A stretch of DNA of 64,000 bases from positions 45,982 to 109,981 of the forward strand of contig NZ_JAFREL010000047.1 in the NCBI RefSeq assembly GCF_017377655.1. The letters run 5' to 3'. The DNA is from Candidatus Enterococcus ferrettii. Its GTDB lineage: Bacteria; Bacillota; Bacilli; Lactobacillales; Enterococcaceae. How positions within the stretch are numbered: position 1 is the first letter of the stretch; every line of letters begins with the position of its first letter. The position numbers and the translations under genes were made by a program. Below, one piece after another: positions 30,426-41,599 of this stretch. The notes under the pieces are model-generated. The model was not told the origin of the DNA. It searched no databases and saw only the letters and a list, made by a program, of their open reading frames with translations.

Positions 30426-31427
30426 ATGACAGTAAAAGTTGGAATTAACGGATTTGGACGTATTGGACGCTTGGCTTTCCGTCGTATCCAAAATGTAGAA
30501 GGACTAGAAGTAGTTGCTATCAATGATTTAACAGATGCTAAAATGTTAGCTCACTTGTTAAAATATGATACAACACAAGGCCGTTTCGATGGAACAGTTG
30601 AAGTTCACGAAGGATCTTTTGACGTTAACGGAAAAGAAGTTAAAGTTACTTCTCACCGTAACCCTGAAGAAATTCCTTGGGGCGATCTAGGTGTAGATAT
30701 CGTTCTTGAAAGTACTGGATTCTTCACTTCTAAAGAAAAAGCTGAATTGCACTTGAAAGGTGGCGCTAAGCGCGTTATCATTACTGCTCCTGGTGGAAGC
30801 GACGTTCCAACAATCGTTTACAACACAAACCATGACATTTTAACTGGTAAAGAAACAGTTATCTCTGGTGCTTCATGTACAACTAACTGTTTAGCTCCTA
30901 TGGCTAAAACTTTGAACGATAAATTTGGTATTGTTGAAGGAATTATGACAACTATCCATGCTTACACAGGTGACCAAATGACTCTTGATGGACCTCATCC
31001 TAAAGGTGACTTCCGTCGTGCACGCGCAGCTGCTGCAAACATCGTTCCTAACTCAACTGGTGCTGCTAAAGCTATCGGCTTAGTAATTCCTGAGTTGAAC
31101 GGTAAATTAGATGGTGCTGCTCAACGTGTTCCTGTTGCAACTGGTTCATTAACTGAATTAGTAACTGTTCTTGAAAAAGAAGTTACTGCTGATGAAATCA
31201 ATGCAGCTATGGAAGCAGCAGCTAACGAATCTTATGGTTACAACACAGACGAAATCGTTTCTTCTGATATCGTTGGTATGACTTATGGTTCATTATTTGA
31301 TGCTACACAAACTAAAGTTATGACTGTTGGCGACAAACAATTAGTTAAAACTGTTGCTTGGTACGACAATGAAATGTCATACACTGCACAATTAGTACGT
31401 ACTTTAGCATACTTTGCTAACTTATAA
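30426..31427 (+). CDS. gap: Glyceraldehyde-3-phosphate dehydrogenase, type I
   Basis: The 333-residue enzyme oxidises glyceraldehyde-3-phosphate with NAD+ and phosphate. The N-terminal [14 protein letters not shown] binds NAD, and [12 protein letters not shown] holds the catalytic Cys151. Codon use is biased toward a small set, as in very highly expressed genes. AAGGAGGAATTTTTAA precedes the ATG. It is co-transcribed with cggR and ends in its own terminator. Confidence 0.97.
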   Translation: MTVKVGINGFGRIGRLAFRRIQNVEGLEVVAINDLTDAKMLAHLLKYDTTQGRFDGTVEVHEGSFDVNGKEVKVTSHRNPEEIPWGDLGVDIVLESTGFFTSKEKAELHLKGGAKRVIITAPGGSDVPTIVYNTNHDILTGKETVISGASCTTNCLAPMAKTLNDKFGIVEGIMTTIHAYTGDQMTLDGPHPKGDFRRARAAAANIVPNSTGAAKAIGLVIPELNGKLDGAAQRVPVATGSLTELVTVLEKEVTADEINAAMEAAANESYGYNTDEIVSSDIVGMTYGSLFDATQTKVMTVGDKQLVKTVAWYDNEMSYTAQLVRTLAYFANL

Positions 31428-31450
31428 GATTTAAACATTGTCTGAAAAAG

Positions 31451-31481
31451 GCGGGGAAGCAACGCGCTTCTCCGTTTTTTT
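31451..31481 (+). terminator. Terminator of cggR-gap
   Basis: CGGGGAAGC and GCTTCTCCG pair (one G-U) around five bases and are followed by TTTTTTT. Confidence 0.85.
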
Positions 31482-31493
31482 AATAGGTTATCG

Positions 31494-31523
31494 TTACCTT
31501 TTTCAACCGAAGAGGTATATAAT
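31494..31523 (+). promoter_or_regulatory. Sigma-A promoter of pgk
   Basis: TATAAT at 31518-31523 is a perfect -10 box; TTACCT at 31494-31499 is a weak -35 at 18 bp. It explains separate transcription of pgk after the gap terminator. Confidence 0.6.
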
Positions 31524-31560
31524 AGACGAAGTGTCAAAAAAATTTAGGAGGTCTTTTTTC

Positions 31561-32751
31561 ATGGCAAAAATGACTGTTAAAGATATTGATTTAAAAGATA
31601 AAAAAGTCTTGGTACGTGTAGACTTTAATGTTCCTTTAAAAGACGGCGTGATCGGTGATGATACTCGTATCAAAGCAGCGCTGCCTACTATTAACTACGT
31701 TATTGATAACGGCGGAAAAGCAATTTTGTTCTCTCACCTAGGACGTGTGAAAACGGAAGAAGATAAAGCTGGTAAATCTTTAGCACCAGTTGCTAAACGC
31801 TTAGGCGAACTTTTGGGTAAAGAAGTAACTTTCGTACCTGAAACTCGTGGCGCTGATTTGGAAGCTGCGATCAACAACATGAAAGATGGCGACGTTGTTG
31901 TTTTCGAAAATACTCGTTTTGAAGACATTGATGGTAAAAAAGAAAGCGGCAATGATGCTGAACTTGGCAAATATTGGGCTTCTCTAGGCGACGTATTTGT
32001 AAATGATGCATTTGGCACTGCTCACCGTGCCCACGCTTCAAACGTTGGGATTGCTTCAACTGGCATTCCTACAGTTGCTGGCTTCCTAATGGAAAAAGAA
32101 ATTAAATTCATCGGCGAAGCGGTCGAAGAACCAAAACGTCCAATGATCGCAATTTTAGGTGGAGCAAAAGTTTCTGATAAAATTGGCGTAATCAAAAATC
32201 TAATTCCTAAAGCTGACAAAATCTTGATCGGTGGCGGAATGACTTATACGTTCTATAAAGCTAAAGGTATGGAAATTGGGAACTCTTTAGTTGAAGCAGA
32301 CAAAGTTGAATTGGCGAAAGAATTAATTGAAGCAGCTGGTGACAAATTAGTTTTACCAGTAGACTCAATTACAGCCGCTGAATTCTCTAATGATGTACCA
32401 ACTGAAGAACATGCTGGTGATGTTCCAGTAGGACAAATGGGTCTTGACATTGGACCTGAATCAATTGCTTTATTCGCTGAAACGTTAAAAGGTGCTAAAA
32501 CAGTTGTATGGAACGGACCTATGGGCGTATTCGAAATGAGCAACTTTGCACGCGGAACTATCGGTGTTTGCGAAGCGATTGCTAATTTAGAAGATGCGAC
32601 TACTATCATCGGTGGTGGAGACTCTGCAGCTGCAGCTGAACAATTAGGTTTTGCTGACAAGTTCACGCACATCTCAACTGGTGGCGGTGCAAGTCTTGAA
32701 TTATTAGAAGGTAAGGAATTACCTGGGCTTGCTGCAATCAATGACAAATAA
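31561..32751 (+). CDS. pgk: Phosphoglycerate kinase
   Basis: The 396-residue enzyme makes ATP from 1,3-bisphosphoglycerate. Visible motifs are [15 protein letters not shown] near residue 17, [21 protein letters not shown], and the nucleotide-binding [15 protein letters not shown] with the C-terminal [21 protein letters not shown] 31561 follows AGGAGG. An upstream in-frame ATG would add an extension that overlaps the promoter and is not used by the family. Confidence 0.97.
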   Translation: MAKMTVKDIDLKDKKVLVRVDFNVPLKDGVIGDDTRIKAALPTINYVIDNGGKAILFSHLGRVKTEEDKAGKSLAPVAKRLGELLGKEVTFVPETRGADLEAAINNMKDGDVVVFENTRFEDIDGKKESGNDAELGKYWASLGDVFVNDAFGTAHRAHASNVGIASTGIPTVAGFLMEKEIKFIGEAVEEPKRPMIAILGGAKVSDKIGVIKNLIPKADKILIGGGMTYTFYKAKGMEIGNSLVEADKVELAKELIEAAGDKLVLPVDSITAAEFSNDVPTEEHAGDVPVGQMGLDIGPESIALFAETLKGAKTVVWNGPMGVFEMSNFARGTIGVCEAIANLEDATTIIGGGDSAAAAEQLGFADKFTHISTGGGASLELLEGKELPGLAAINDK

Positions 32752-32757
32752 TTAATT

Positions 32758-33588
<831 letters not shown>

Positions 33589-33601
33589 TTTCGTCAATTA
33601 A

Positions 33602-35011
<1,410 letters not shown>

Positions 35012-35038
35012 TTTTTATTGGTATTAGGTTGAATGGAG

Positions 35039-35077
35039 ACCTGCATGTTGTTCATATTTGGACATGCAGGTTTTTTT
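35039..35077 (+). terminator. Terminator of eno
   Basis: ACCTGCATGT and ACATGCAGGT form a 10-bp perfect stem followed by seven T. Confidence 0.88.
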
Positions 35078-35461
35078 GTACTGTCTTCGTTAAATGAGCT
35101 GAGTGACTCTGCATAAAATCAATAAACCGAATAATATATGTCAAAAAATATAACATCAAAGATTTCTGCTTTATGAAGCTTACATTACAAAACAATTTTT
35201 ATTAAAAAAACAGTAAGCGGTTTCTGCGTGTTTTATAAATAACTAGATTGCTTAGAAGTATAGTGAGTGAAGGTTAACCAATTAAGTTTCTTTAAATAGT
35301 TTAATAAAAATGATAAGAATATTTCTTTGAAACAAGGTATGATAGAGATAAGTAAAGTTGGTACATTTTTTACAATTCATTACTGAAAATATGTGTTAGA
35401 TTTAATTACAAGAAAGACATGCGCATGTACTTTTCGAAGCGAAAATAAAGGAGGATATGGA
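35078..35461. other. AT-rich intergenic region upstream of the amidase cassette
   Basis: No coding frame is recognised. A TATGAT at 35338-35343 could be a -10 box for the downstream operon but no good -35 box accompanies it, which would fit an activator-dependent promoter under the AraC-type regulator encoded in the cassette. Confidence 0.4.
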
Positions 35462-35821
35462 ATGAACACTGTCGATAAAGTGGTAAATGCATATATCAAA
35501 GGAACCTTTACAGGTGACACGGAATTACTCCAATCAGTTTTCCATGAAAAGGCACGAATGACTGGCTATTTGGGAGATCAATTATTAATTGGTGATCCGC
35601 AGCCGTTTATTGAAGATATTGGTTCGCAAGCATCGATGGAAAGCAATGGAGACCCATACGAGGCAGAAGTTGTTTCCAAAGTAATTGTTGGAAACATAGC
35701 AGACGTAACCATTCGAGAAAGTGGTTTCCGCGGCTCTTTAAAATTGGAAGATCATTTTCATCTGATTGATGACGGCACTAGATGGTGGATTATTTCTAAA
35801 TTATTTACTGTCATTGAATAG
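35462..35821 (+). CDS. NTF2-like/SnoaL-type protein (lumazine-binding-like)
   Basis: The 119-residue product has the cone-shaped NTF2 fold pattern: VDKVVNAYIKGTFTGDTELL, FHEKARMTGYLGDQLLIGDP, then alternating strands ADVTIRESGFRGSLKLEDHFHLID and RWWIISKLFTVIE. Family members are small enzymes or ligand-binding proteins. ATG 35462 lies seven bases after AAAGGAGG. It heads a tightly packed set of five genes. Function unknown. Confidence 0.75.
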   Translation: MNTVDKVVNAYIKGTFTGDTELLQSVFHEKARMTGYLGDQLLIGDPQPFIEDIGSQASMESNGDPYEAEVVSKVIVGNIADVTIRESGFRGSLKLEDHFHLIDDGTRWWIISKLFTVIE

Positions 35822-35836
35822 TTAGGAGGGCTAACT

Positions 35837-36298
35837 ATGATCAGGATGGAACGATTTGGGACAATCATTAACATATTTGTAGGTGTCGCAGTATGCTTGG
35901 TGCTAGGATTGTATATCCAATATGTAAATAAGGCTTTTACGCCAGAGTTAATTTTTCACGGATTTGTCAGCAGCTTCTTTGTCAGTTATGTAATCGGAGA
36001 TTTGATTCCAGGAAAAGCTTGGGGTGATGCTCTGGCCGCGAAAATCGGATTGAAAAATGGAAATTTTTCTCAGCATTTAGTTTCAACTATAGTTTTAGCT
36101 TTTTGTATGGTGACACCAATTAGCTTTTTAAGTACCTATGTAGGTGTAGGTCCCCATCCTATGCTTCTTCAAATTTGGTTTACCAATTATCCTGTATTGT
36201 TGGTTTTAGGCTATATCACTCTTTTCCTAAGTTTTCCTTTGGCGTTAAAAACGGCAATTTATTTGACGAAGGATTCTTGTCCAACTGCATCTGATTAG
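35837..36298 (+). CDS. Four-segment membrane protein, DUF2798-like
   Basis: The 153-residue product has about four hydrophobic segments near residues 10-30, 38-55, 85-105 and 118-142. The two halves look alike, each a pair of segments with FHGFVSSFFVSYVIG in the first and FTNYPVLLVLGYITLFLSFP in the second, as in duplicated DUF2798 proteins. I am not sure of the family. TAGGAGGGCTAACT precedes the ATG. It may transport or sense the substrate handled by the cassette. Confidence 0.6.
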   Translation: MIRMERFGTIINIFVGVAVCLVLGLYIQYVNKAFTPELIFHGFVSSFFVSYVIGDLIPGKAWGDALAAKIGLKNGNFSQHLVSTIVLAFCMVTPISFLSTYVGVGPHPMLLQIWFTNYPVLLVLGYITLFLSFPLALKTAIYLTKDSCPTASD

Positions 36299-36317
36299 AA
36301 ACTATGAGGTGAACAGT

Positions 36318-37157
36318 ATGAGAGTATTGGAAACGAAGAATAAAATGATTGAAGCGACACCTTTTCAACTGTTCACTCATGATGAACGTTTGCAAGATTA
36401 TCACGAAGAGATGGTTGTTTGGTCAAGAGAACATCTGAAGACAGAAGCGTTATTCTATGCTTTTCAAGTAAAAGAAAGAATGGAAACGGATTATTTACCA
36501 GATGCTTGTGTAAACTTATTATTCTCGGTAGATCGCAAAGAGGTAAAAGGATATTTTATGGGGATAGCGACACAGACCTGTAAGCTAACCTTTGAACCAG
36601 ATACTTGCTACTTTGGAATAAAACCTTATACAAATGTTGGTTTACGATGCTTTGATAATGATCAAAGCTGTTTGATAGATCAAGTCTATCCAATTAGTGA
36701 GCAGTTTGCACATACAGAAAACTTGTTTTCGAAACTTTATGATACTCAAACGGTTCATGATAGGAAAAAACTGTTGTTGGCTAGCCATCGCGATCTTTTT
36801 TTGAATGAGAATCAACGTTCAGTATTGGCGGAGTATTTATCTGTTTTATTATGCACAGAAACAACTGCCTTTTCGATGGAAAAGATTTGTCGAGAAACAG
36901 GATATTCTCAACGATATACGCAACGACTATTCAGAAAAGAAATTGGGATTACACCCAAATTATATAGTCGAATTATTCGATTTCAGAATGCAATTAAGGC
37001 GATATATGCGGACAATGAGTTGACTTTAGCAAAGGTAGCTCACCAATTAGGTTACTATGATCAAGCACATTTGATTCATGAATTCCAGTTTTTTACCCAC
37101 TTATCTCCAACGCGCCTATTGCAAACAATTGTGACATCAAAAGAACTTGTAGTATAA
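36318..37157 (+). CDS. AraC family transcriptional regulator
   Basis: The 279-residue product ends in a double helix-turn-helix AraC domain (about 180-270): MEKICRETGYSQRYTQRLFRKEIG, then LAKVAHQLGYYDQAHLIHEF and FTHLSPTRLL. The N-terminal half is a ligand-binding domain with DACVNLLFSV, like the DUF6597 group. ATG 36318 follows GAGGTG with six bases. It sits between the membrane-protein gene and the amidase gene, and probably controls the cassette. Confidence 0.85.
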   Translation: MRVLETKNKMIEATPFQLFTHDERLQDYHEEMVVWSREHLKTEALFYAFQVKERMETDYLPDACVNLLFSVDRKEVKGYFMGIATQTCKLTFEPDTCYFGIKPYTNVGLRCFDNDQSCLIDQVYPISEQFAHTENLFSKLYDTQTVHDRKKLLLASHRDLFLNENQRSVLAEYLSVLLCTETTAFSMEKICRETGYSQRYTQRLFRKEIGITPKLYSRIIRFQNAIKAIYADNELTLAKVAHQLGYYDQAHLIHEFQFFTHLSPTRLLQTIVTSKELVV

Positions 37158-37171
37158 AAGGAGGACAATCA

Positions 37172-38089
37172 ATGAATGTAGGAAATTGTTTCCCAATTAA
37201 CGGAAAAATTGAAACAGAATGTCTAAGCGTAGCACTTTTTCAAATGAAACTTGCGGTGGTACCTAAAACTCGTGAAGAAGTTATGCAGAATGTAGATAAG
37301 ATCATTGAATGGATTGATCGGGCGATTACTGGATTCCCTGGGATTGACATGATCGTAACTCCTGAGGCATCCTTGAATGGTGTAGGCCCACACGCCTCGT
37401 TATGCTGTGTTACCTTGTATGGTCCAGAATTAGCAAAATTAAAAGCTGTCTGCAAAGAATATCAAATTTGGCTGGCAGTAGGTGCCTGCGTTGATGAGCA
37501 AGATGGCAACTTTTATAAAAACTGTGCGATTACTATCAATGATAAAGGGGAAATTGTTGATATTTATCGTAAAGTAACACCTTGGAATCCCGTTGAACCT
37601 TCTAGCCCAGGAGATGAAATTCGCGTCTTTGAAGGGCCAAAGGGTTCACGAATTGCTTCGATTATATGCTCAGATGGCGATTATCAGGATAACTGGCGGG
37701 AGGCAGCGTCAAAAGGAGCAAACGTTGTTTTACGCCTAACCACTTATATGACACCTTTTGAGAATCAGTATGAAATTACCAATCGGGCAGGAGCATACTT
37801 TAATAAGGTATATGTAGTAGCAGCTAATACTTCCGAGATGGACGAATGTTATTCCTTATTTGGTCGTAGCATGGTGGTAAACCCTGAAGGAGATATTATT
37901 GCTCAAGCACCAGTCGGCATTCCATATATCTTTAAAGCCGATTTGTATCCAGGCTTATGCGATGCTATTCAAAAGCAGGCGTTAATGGGTGACTTGCTAT
38001 GGTTGAGAAATCATCGAGGAGCAGCTTCTCCAGATACTTATGGAACAGGCAGTGATTCAACCATGTACAGCTATTTAGAAGACAAATAA
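37172..38089 (+). CDS. Aliphatic amidase/formamidase (nitrilase superfamily, AmiE/AmiF-like)
   Basis: The 305-residue product carries the nitrilase catalytic set: Glu65 in VTPEASLNG, Lys134 in YRKVTPWNPVEP, and Cys166 in SIICSDGDYQDNWRE. The Lys and Cys positions equal those of aliphatic amidase, and the sequence around them is close to AmiE and AmiF, which release ammonia from short amides such as formamide or acetamide. It is likely cytoplasmic. AAAGGAGG precedes the ATG. An 85-residue partner follows 12 bases later. Confidence 0.85.
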   Translation: MNVGNCFPINGKIETECLSVALFQMKLAVVPKTREEVMQNVDKIIEWIDRAITGFPGIDMIVTPEASLNGVGPHASLCCVTLYGPELAKLKAVCKEYQIWLAVGACVDEQDGNFYKNCAITINDKGEIVDIYRKVTPWNPVEPSSPGDEIRVFEGPKGSRIASIICSDGDYQDNWREAASKGANVVLRLTTYMTPFENQYEITNRAGAYFNKVYVVAANTSEMDECYSLFGRSMVVNPEGDIIAQAPVGIPYIFKADLYPGLCDAIQKQALMGDLLWLRNHRGAASPDTYGTGSDSTMYSYLEDK

Positions 38090-38101
38090 GGGGGTAAAAA
38101 A

Positions 38102-38359
38102 ATGGGATTTCCAAATATCGGAATGCATTATTTTGTAAAAGCTTTCAACCAACTTGATGTACGTTTTCCTGTGACAAAGCAGGAATTAATTGACAAAGCA
38201 GGAGATATTCAAGTGAAAACTTGGGAAGATCAATACACACCATTAAAGAATATCTTTGAATCAATGGTACCGGAAGAATATCCTAATGGAACTGCCTTTA
38301 TGTGTGCATACACTTCTGCTAACTTACAAATGCCTAAGAAAATGTTTTTAGGAGAATAA
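38102..38359 (+). CDS. Small conserved-looking protein of unknown function, last in amidase cassette
   Basis: The 85-residue product is not recognised. It is soluble with aromatic and charged patches ([38 protein letters not shown]) and one Cys in [24 protein letters not shown] precedes ATG 38102. Its place 12 bases after the amidase gene and just before a terminator suggests that it works with the amidase, for example as a substrate or assembly partner. Confidence 0.65.
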   Translation: MGFPNIGMHYFVKAFNQLDVRFPVTKQELIDKAGDIQVKTWEDQYTPLKNIFESMVPEEYPNGTAFMCAYTSANLQMPKKMFLGE

Positions 38360-38366
38360 TAAAAGC

Positions 38367-38402
38367 AAGACCGAAGTCGCTTATAAGACTTCGGTCTTTT
38401 AC
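38367..38402 (+). terminator. Terminator of the amidase cassette
   Basis: AAGACCGAAGTC and GACTTCGGTCTT form a 12-bp perfect stem around an 8-base loop, followed by TTTT. Confidence 0.87.
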
Positions 38403-39160
38403 TATAAAAGATTAAAATTAGATAATTTAGATTCTACAGACAGGCAGAGTGATCACAATTAATGGTAACTATTGGATATAAGACATAGCGAAGACCATCG
38501 AATTTATTGGTTAAGGTCATTGCAAAAAATCTTTAATCTGTCGTCAAATAGATAAAGAAAATATAAATGAGCAATAAAAGCGCAAGATAAATAAGTTTGT
38601 AAAGTTCTGAGAAGAAAATCAGTGGACTGAAATGCAATTGGTAAGAAAATAAAAGATAAAAAAAGCAAAGTAAGGAAAATTAATTGAAGAAAATATAATA
38701 TACCTAAGAGAAATGGTTTAGCAAAACGCTAATTAACTACTTTTATTGCCCCTGTTTATCCCTCCTATTTCTAAATTCAAAGATGAAGGATCTCTATAAC
38801 TATTAAAAAAACTCTTGTTAGAAGCCATAAAATCACTGTTTACCTAAAAAGTGTTTCGACCGATTTTGAAGTGATACTGATAAAACCTTTTTCTACTCGT
38901 TAAGTATTTGGATAATAGTTGTTGTCGGGCATAGTTGGTAACAAAGTACATGGTTAAAATAGCATGCAGCCTTTTTTCTCCAAATTTTTCTATAAAAAAA
39001 AAAAGACCCCATCCTTATTACAAGTGGATTAAGTACAGTTAACATATTCTTGGATTAGGCAATCCGAATTTGTCTATTACTTTAGCAGTTAGCATTTTTC
39101 TATTGAAGAGAATTTTTTGATATACTTAGTAAAAATAGTAAATTTTGAGGAAGTGAAAAG
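38403..39160. other. AT-rich region of about 0.75 kb without recognisable gene
   Basis: Both strands are broken by stops. On the minus strand an open stretch of roughly 47 codons near 38850-38985 reads lysine- and arginine-rich sequence (RQQLLSKYLTSRKRFYQYHF) but has no start or recognised family. A run of 12 A lies near 38993-39004. No repeat ends, transposase motif or RNA gene was identified. It may be a decayed gene. Confidence 0.4.
39118..39126 (+). promoter_or_regulatory. Extended -10 promoter of yueI
   Basis: TGATATACT (TGn plus TATACT at 39121-39126) lies 35 bases before the ATG. No clear -35 box is present, which an extended -10 can tolerate. Confidence 0.5.
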
Positions 39161-39613
39161 ATGGCAGAGGATAATTTGCAGAAGCATTTGGATACTGGAC
39201 GATATGGAACCCCAAAAATTAATCCTGATGAACAAAAAGAATATTTAGGGACCTTTAGAGAACGTTGCTTATTGAGCATGACAATTGGGGAAATGCAGGA
39301 CAAAGGGAATGAAGCAGGTTTGTTGATGGAAATCAAAAAAGAACCTTCAGCACGGATATTGATTAATGGAGCAGTATCTACGGTCCTTCAGCAGCGGTAT
39401 ATAACTATTGCTGTGAAAGAGAAAATTGATTTTACAGTTGTAAGTGATGCAATAGCAGATGATGACTCAAAAATAGGTCTGCTAGTAGTGGCAGACTATG
39501 CAGTCGATATACCAGTTATTGATGTTGAAAAGAAATACCCAAAATTGCACGAGACTGCCAAAGAGGAAAAACCAAAAGAGAAATCAAGCTTTTGGAATCG
39601 CTTGTTTAAATAA
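39161..39613 (+). CDS. YueI family protein (DUF1694)
   Basis: The 150-residue product matches the YueI family: LQKHLDTGRYGTPKINPDEQ, YLGTFRERCLLSMTIGEM and VAVVADYAV-like GLLVVADYAVD. The function is unknown. GAGGAAG precedes the ATG. The C-terminus (KEEKPKEKSSFWNRLFK) is basic. It is upstream of the pyrG promoter. Confidence 0.82.
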   Translation: MAEDNLQKHLDTGRYGTPKINPDEQKEYLGTFRERCLLSMTIGEMQDKGNEAGLLMEIKKEPSARILINGAVSTVLQQRYITIAVKEKIDFTVVSDAIADDDSKIGLLVVADYAVDIPVIDVEKKYPKLHETAKEEKPKEKSSFWNRLFK

Positions 39614-39641
39614 GAAATTCTTTATTAGGCATTTTAAGGTG

Positions 39642-39670
39642 TTGACTTTTCGAGCTATAGTGGGTATTAT
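39642..39670 (+). promoter_or_regulatory. Sigma-A promoter of pyrG with GGGC start
   Basis: TTGACT (39642-39647) and TATTAT (39665-39670) are 17 bp apart. The expected start is the G at 39678 in CTTGGGCACC, so the transcript begins GGGC, as in CTP-regulated pyrG leaders. Confidence 0.7.
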
Positions 39671-39717
39671 ACTGCTTGGGCACCCTTTTAAAAGGGTCAG
39701 AAGTTTAGTGAAATTCC

Positions 39718-39751
39718 GCTCCCTATTCATATGGATAGGGAGCTTTTCTTT
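39718..39751 (+). promoter_or_regulatory. pyrG leader terminator (CTP-dependent attenuator)
   Basis: GCTCCCTAT and ATAGGGAGC form the core of a 12-bp stem, followed by TTTTCTTTATTTTC, between the promoter and pyrG. In the B. subtilis mechanism, low CTP causes reiterative G addition at the GGGC start, and the G-rich 5' end pairs with the pyrimidine-rich GCTCCC to prevent termination. Both elements are present here. Confidence 0.8.
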
Positions 39752-39799
39752 ATTTTCTAGGCTTTTCCTGCAAACTATAATGAAGGAGTTTTTTCATTT

Positions 39800-41410
39800 A
39801 TGACAAAGTATATTTTTGTAACTGGCGGCGTTGTGTCTTCTATTGGAAAAGGGATCGTGGCAGCTTCACTGGGACGCTTATTGAAAAATCGTGGATTAAA
39901 GGTAACGATTCAAAAATTTGATCCTTATATCAACGTAGATCCAGGTACGATGAGTCCGTATCAACATGGAGAGGTATTCGTAACAGATGATGGTGCGGAA
40001 ACTGATTTAGATCTAGGACACTATGAACGATTCATTGATATCAATTTGAATCAATACTCCAATGTGACAACAGGAAAAATCTATTCAGAGGTTATTCGTA
40101 AAGAAAGAAAAGGAGAATACTTGGGGGCGACAGTCCAAGTAATTCCTCATATTACTAACGAAATTAAATCTAAAATTATGAGAGCCGCAAAAATGACTGA
40201 TTCAGATATTATCATTACTGAGGTTGGTGGAACAGTTGGGGATATCGAGTCACTACCATTCTTAGAGGCTTTGCGTCAAATGAAGGCAGATGTTGGTTCT
40301 GATAATGTTATGTATATCCACACTACGCTGATTCCTTACTTGAAGGCTGCTGGTGAAATGAAAACTAAGCCAACGCAGCATAGTGTAAAGGAATTGCGTG
40401 GACTGGGTATTCAACCAAATATTTTAGTTGTCCGGACAGAACTGCCGGTTTCTCAAGGAACTAAAAACAAACTAGCTCAGTTCTGTGATGTAGCACCTGA
40501 AGCAGTTATCGAGTCTCGTGATGTCGAAACTCTATACTCCATTCCTTTGGCATTGCAAGCACAAGGAATGGATCAATTCGTATTGGATCATTTGAAATTA
40601 GAAGCCCCTGAAGCTGACATGTCAGAATGGCGTTCATTAGAAGAAAAAGTGCTTAACCTTAAGAAGAAAACTAAGATTGCTTTAGTTGGCAAATATGTTG
40701 AGCTACCAGATGCCTACATCTCGGTAGTTGAAGCATTGAAACATTCTGGTTTTGCTTTTGATTCTGACATTGAAATTAAATGGGTAAAATCACAAGAATT
40801 GTCAAAAGAAAATGTAGCAGAAGAGCTAAGCGATGCAGACGGAATTTTAGTTCCTGGTGGTTTTGGTGATCGTGGAATTGAAGGGAAAATTGAAGCGATT
40901 CGCTATGCTCGTGAAAATGATATCCCATTTTTGGGTATATGCTTAGGTATGCAAATGGCTTGTGTAGAGTTTGCACGTAACGTAGTGGATTTACAGGATG
41001 CTAACTCAGCTGAAACAGCTCCTGATACACCAAATAATATTATTGACTTGATGGCGGATCAAGAAAACGTAGAGAATTTGGGCGGAACCTTGCGTTTAGG
41101 CTTGTACCCATGTAAATTGAAAAAGGGTACAAAAACAGCAGAAGCTTATAGCAATACTGAGGTAATCCAAGAACGTCATCGTCATCGTTATGAATTCAAC
41201 AACGGCTACCGTGAATTGTTTGAAGATCAAGGAATGGTATTCTCTGGGGTGTCCCCGGACAATCGTTTGGTAGAAATCGTAGAATTACCAGAGAAAAAAT
41301 TCTTTGTAGGATGTCAATTCCATCCAGAATTAATTTCTCGTCCTAATCGTCCGCAACCATTGATTAAGGCCTTTGTTGGGGCTTCATTAAAAAACAAAGA
41401 AGAAAAGTAA
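39800..41410 (+). CDS. pyrG: CTP synthase
   Basis: The 536-residue enzyme aminates UTP to CTP using glutamine. The N-terminal synthetase domain begins [20 protein letters not shown] and contains [20 protein letters not shown]. The C-terminal glutaminase domain has the Cys in [10 protein letters not shown] and the His-Glu in [14 protein letters not shown] lies 11 bases before the ATG. It is expressed from its own attenuated promoter and ends in a terminator. Confidence 0.97.
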   Translation: MTKYIFVTGGVVSSIGKGIVAASLGRLLKNRGLKVTIQKFDPYINVDPGTMSPYQHGEVFVTDDGAETDLDLGHYERFIDINLNQYSNVTTGKIYSEVIRKERKGEYLGATVQVIPHITNEIKSKIMRAAKMTDSDIIITEVGGTVGDIESLPFLEALRQMKADVGSDNVMYIHTTLIPYLKAAGEMKTKPTQHSVKELRGLGIQPNILVVRTELPVSQGTKNKLAQFCDVAPEAVIESRDVETLYSIPLALQAQGMDQFVLDHLKLEAPEADMSEWRSLEEKVLNLKKKTKIALVGKYVELPDAYISVVEALKHSGFAFDSDIEIKWVKSQELSKENVAEELSDADGILVPGGFGDRGIEGKIEAIRYARENDIPFLGICLGMQMACVEFARNVVDLQDANSAETAPDTPNNIIDLMADQENVENLGGTLRLGLYPCKLKKGTKTAEAYSNTEVIQERHRHRYEFNNGYRELFEDQGMVFSGVSPDNRLVEIVELPEKKFFVGCQFHPELISRPNRPQPLIKAFVGASLKNKEEK

Positions 41411-41416
41411 GTATCT

Positions 41417-41450
41417 GACTGAAATAGCTAGGGCTGTTTCAGTCTTTTTT
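41417..41450 (+). terminator. Terminator of pyrG
   Basis: GACTGAAATAGC and GCTGTTTCAGTC form a 12-bp stem (one G-U) around TAGG, followed by six T. Confidence 0.87.
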
Positions 41451-41599
41451 ACTAAAAAAAGTGCTAAGACGTAAGTTTTATCGAATGTAAAGGCTTTAAA
41501 AAAAGGATTGTAGTAGCAATATGGGGCAATCTTTGTTAGAATTAGATCGTTAGTTAAGACGATGTCTTAGCCAAAAAGATTACTTAGGAGGAATTTTTT

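Noticed and set aside
32253..32747. Open frame of 164 codons on the minus strand inside pgk
   Set aside because: Strong codon bias in glycolytic genes removes stops on the opposite strand; the translation is Ala/Ser/Pro-rich with no family likeness.
38403..39160. Remnant of an insertion sequence
   Set aside because: No terminal inverted repeats, target duplication or transposase motif could be found by reading both strands.
39498..39803. Open frame of 101 codons between yueI and pyrG
   Set aside because: It runs through the pyrG promoter and attenuator and has no ribosome site.
41555..41569. TAAGAC-GAT-GTCTTA inverted repeat before fba as an operator
   Set aside because: The arms are only six bases, and a convincing promoter could not be placed relative to it.
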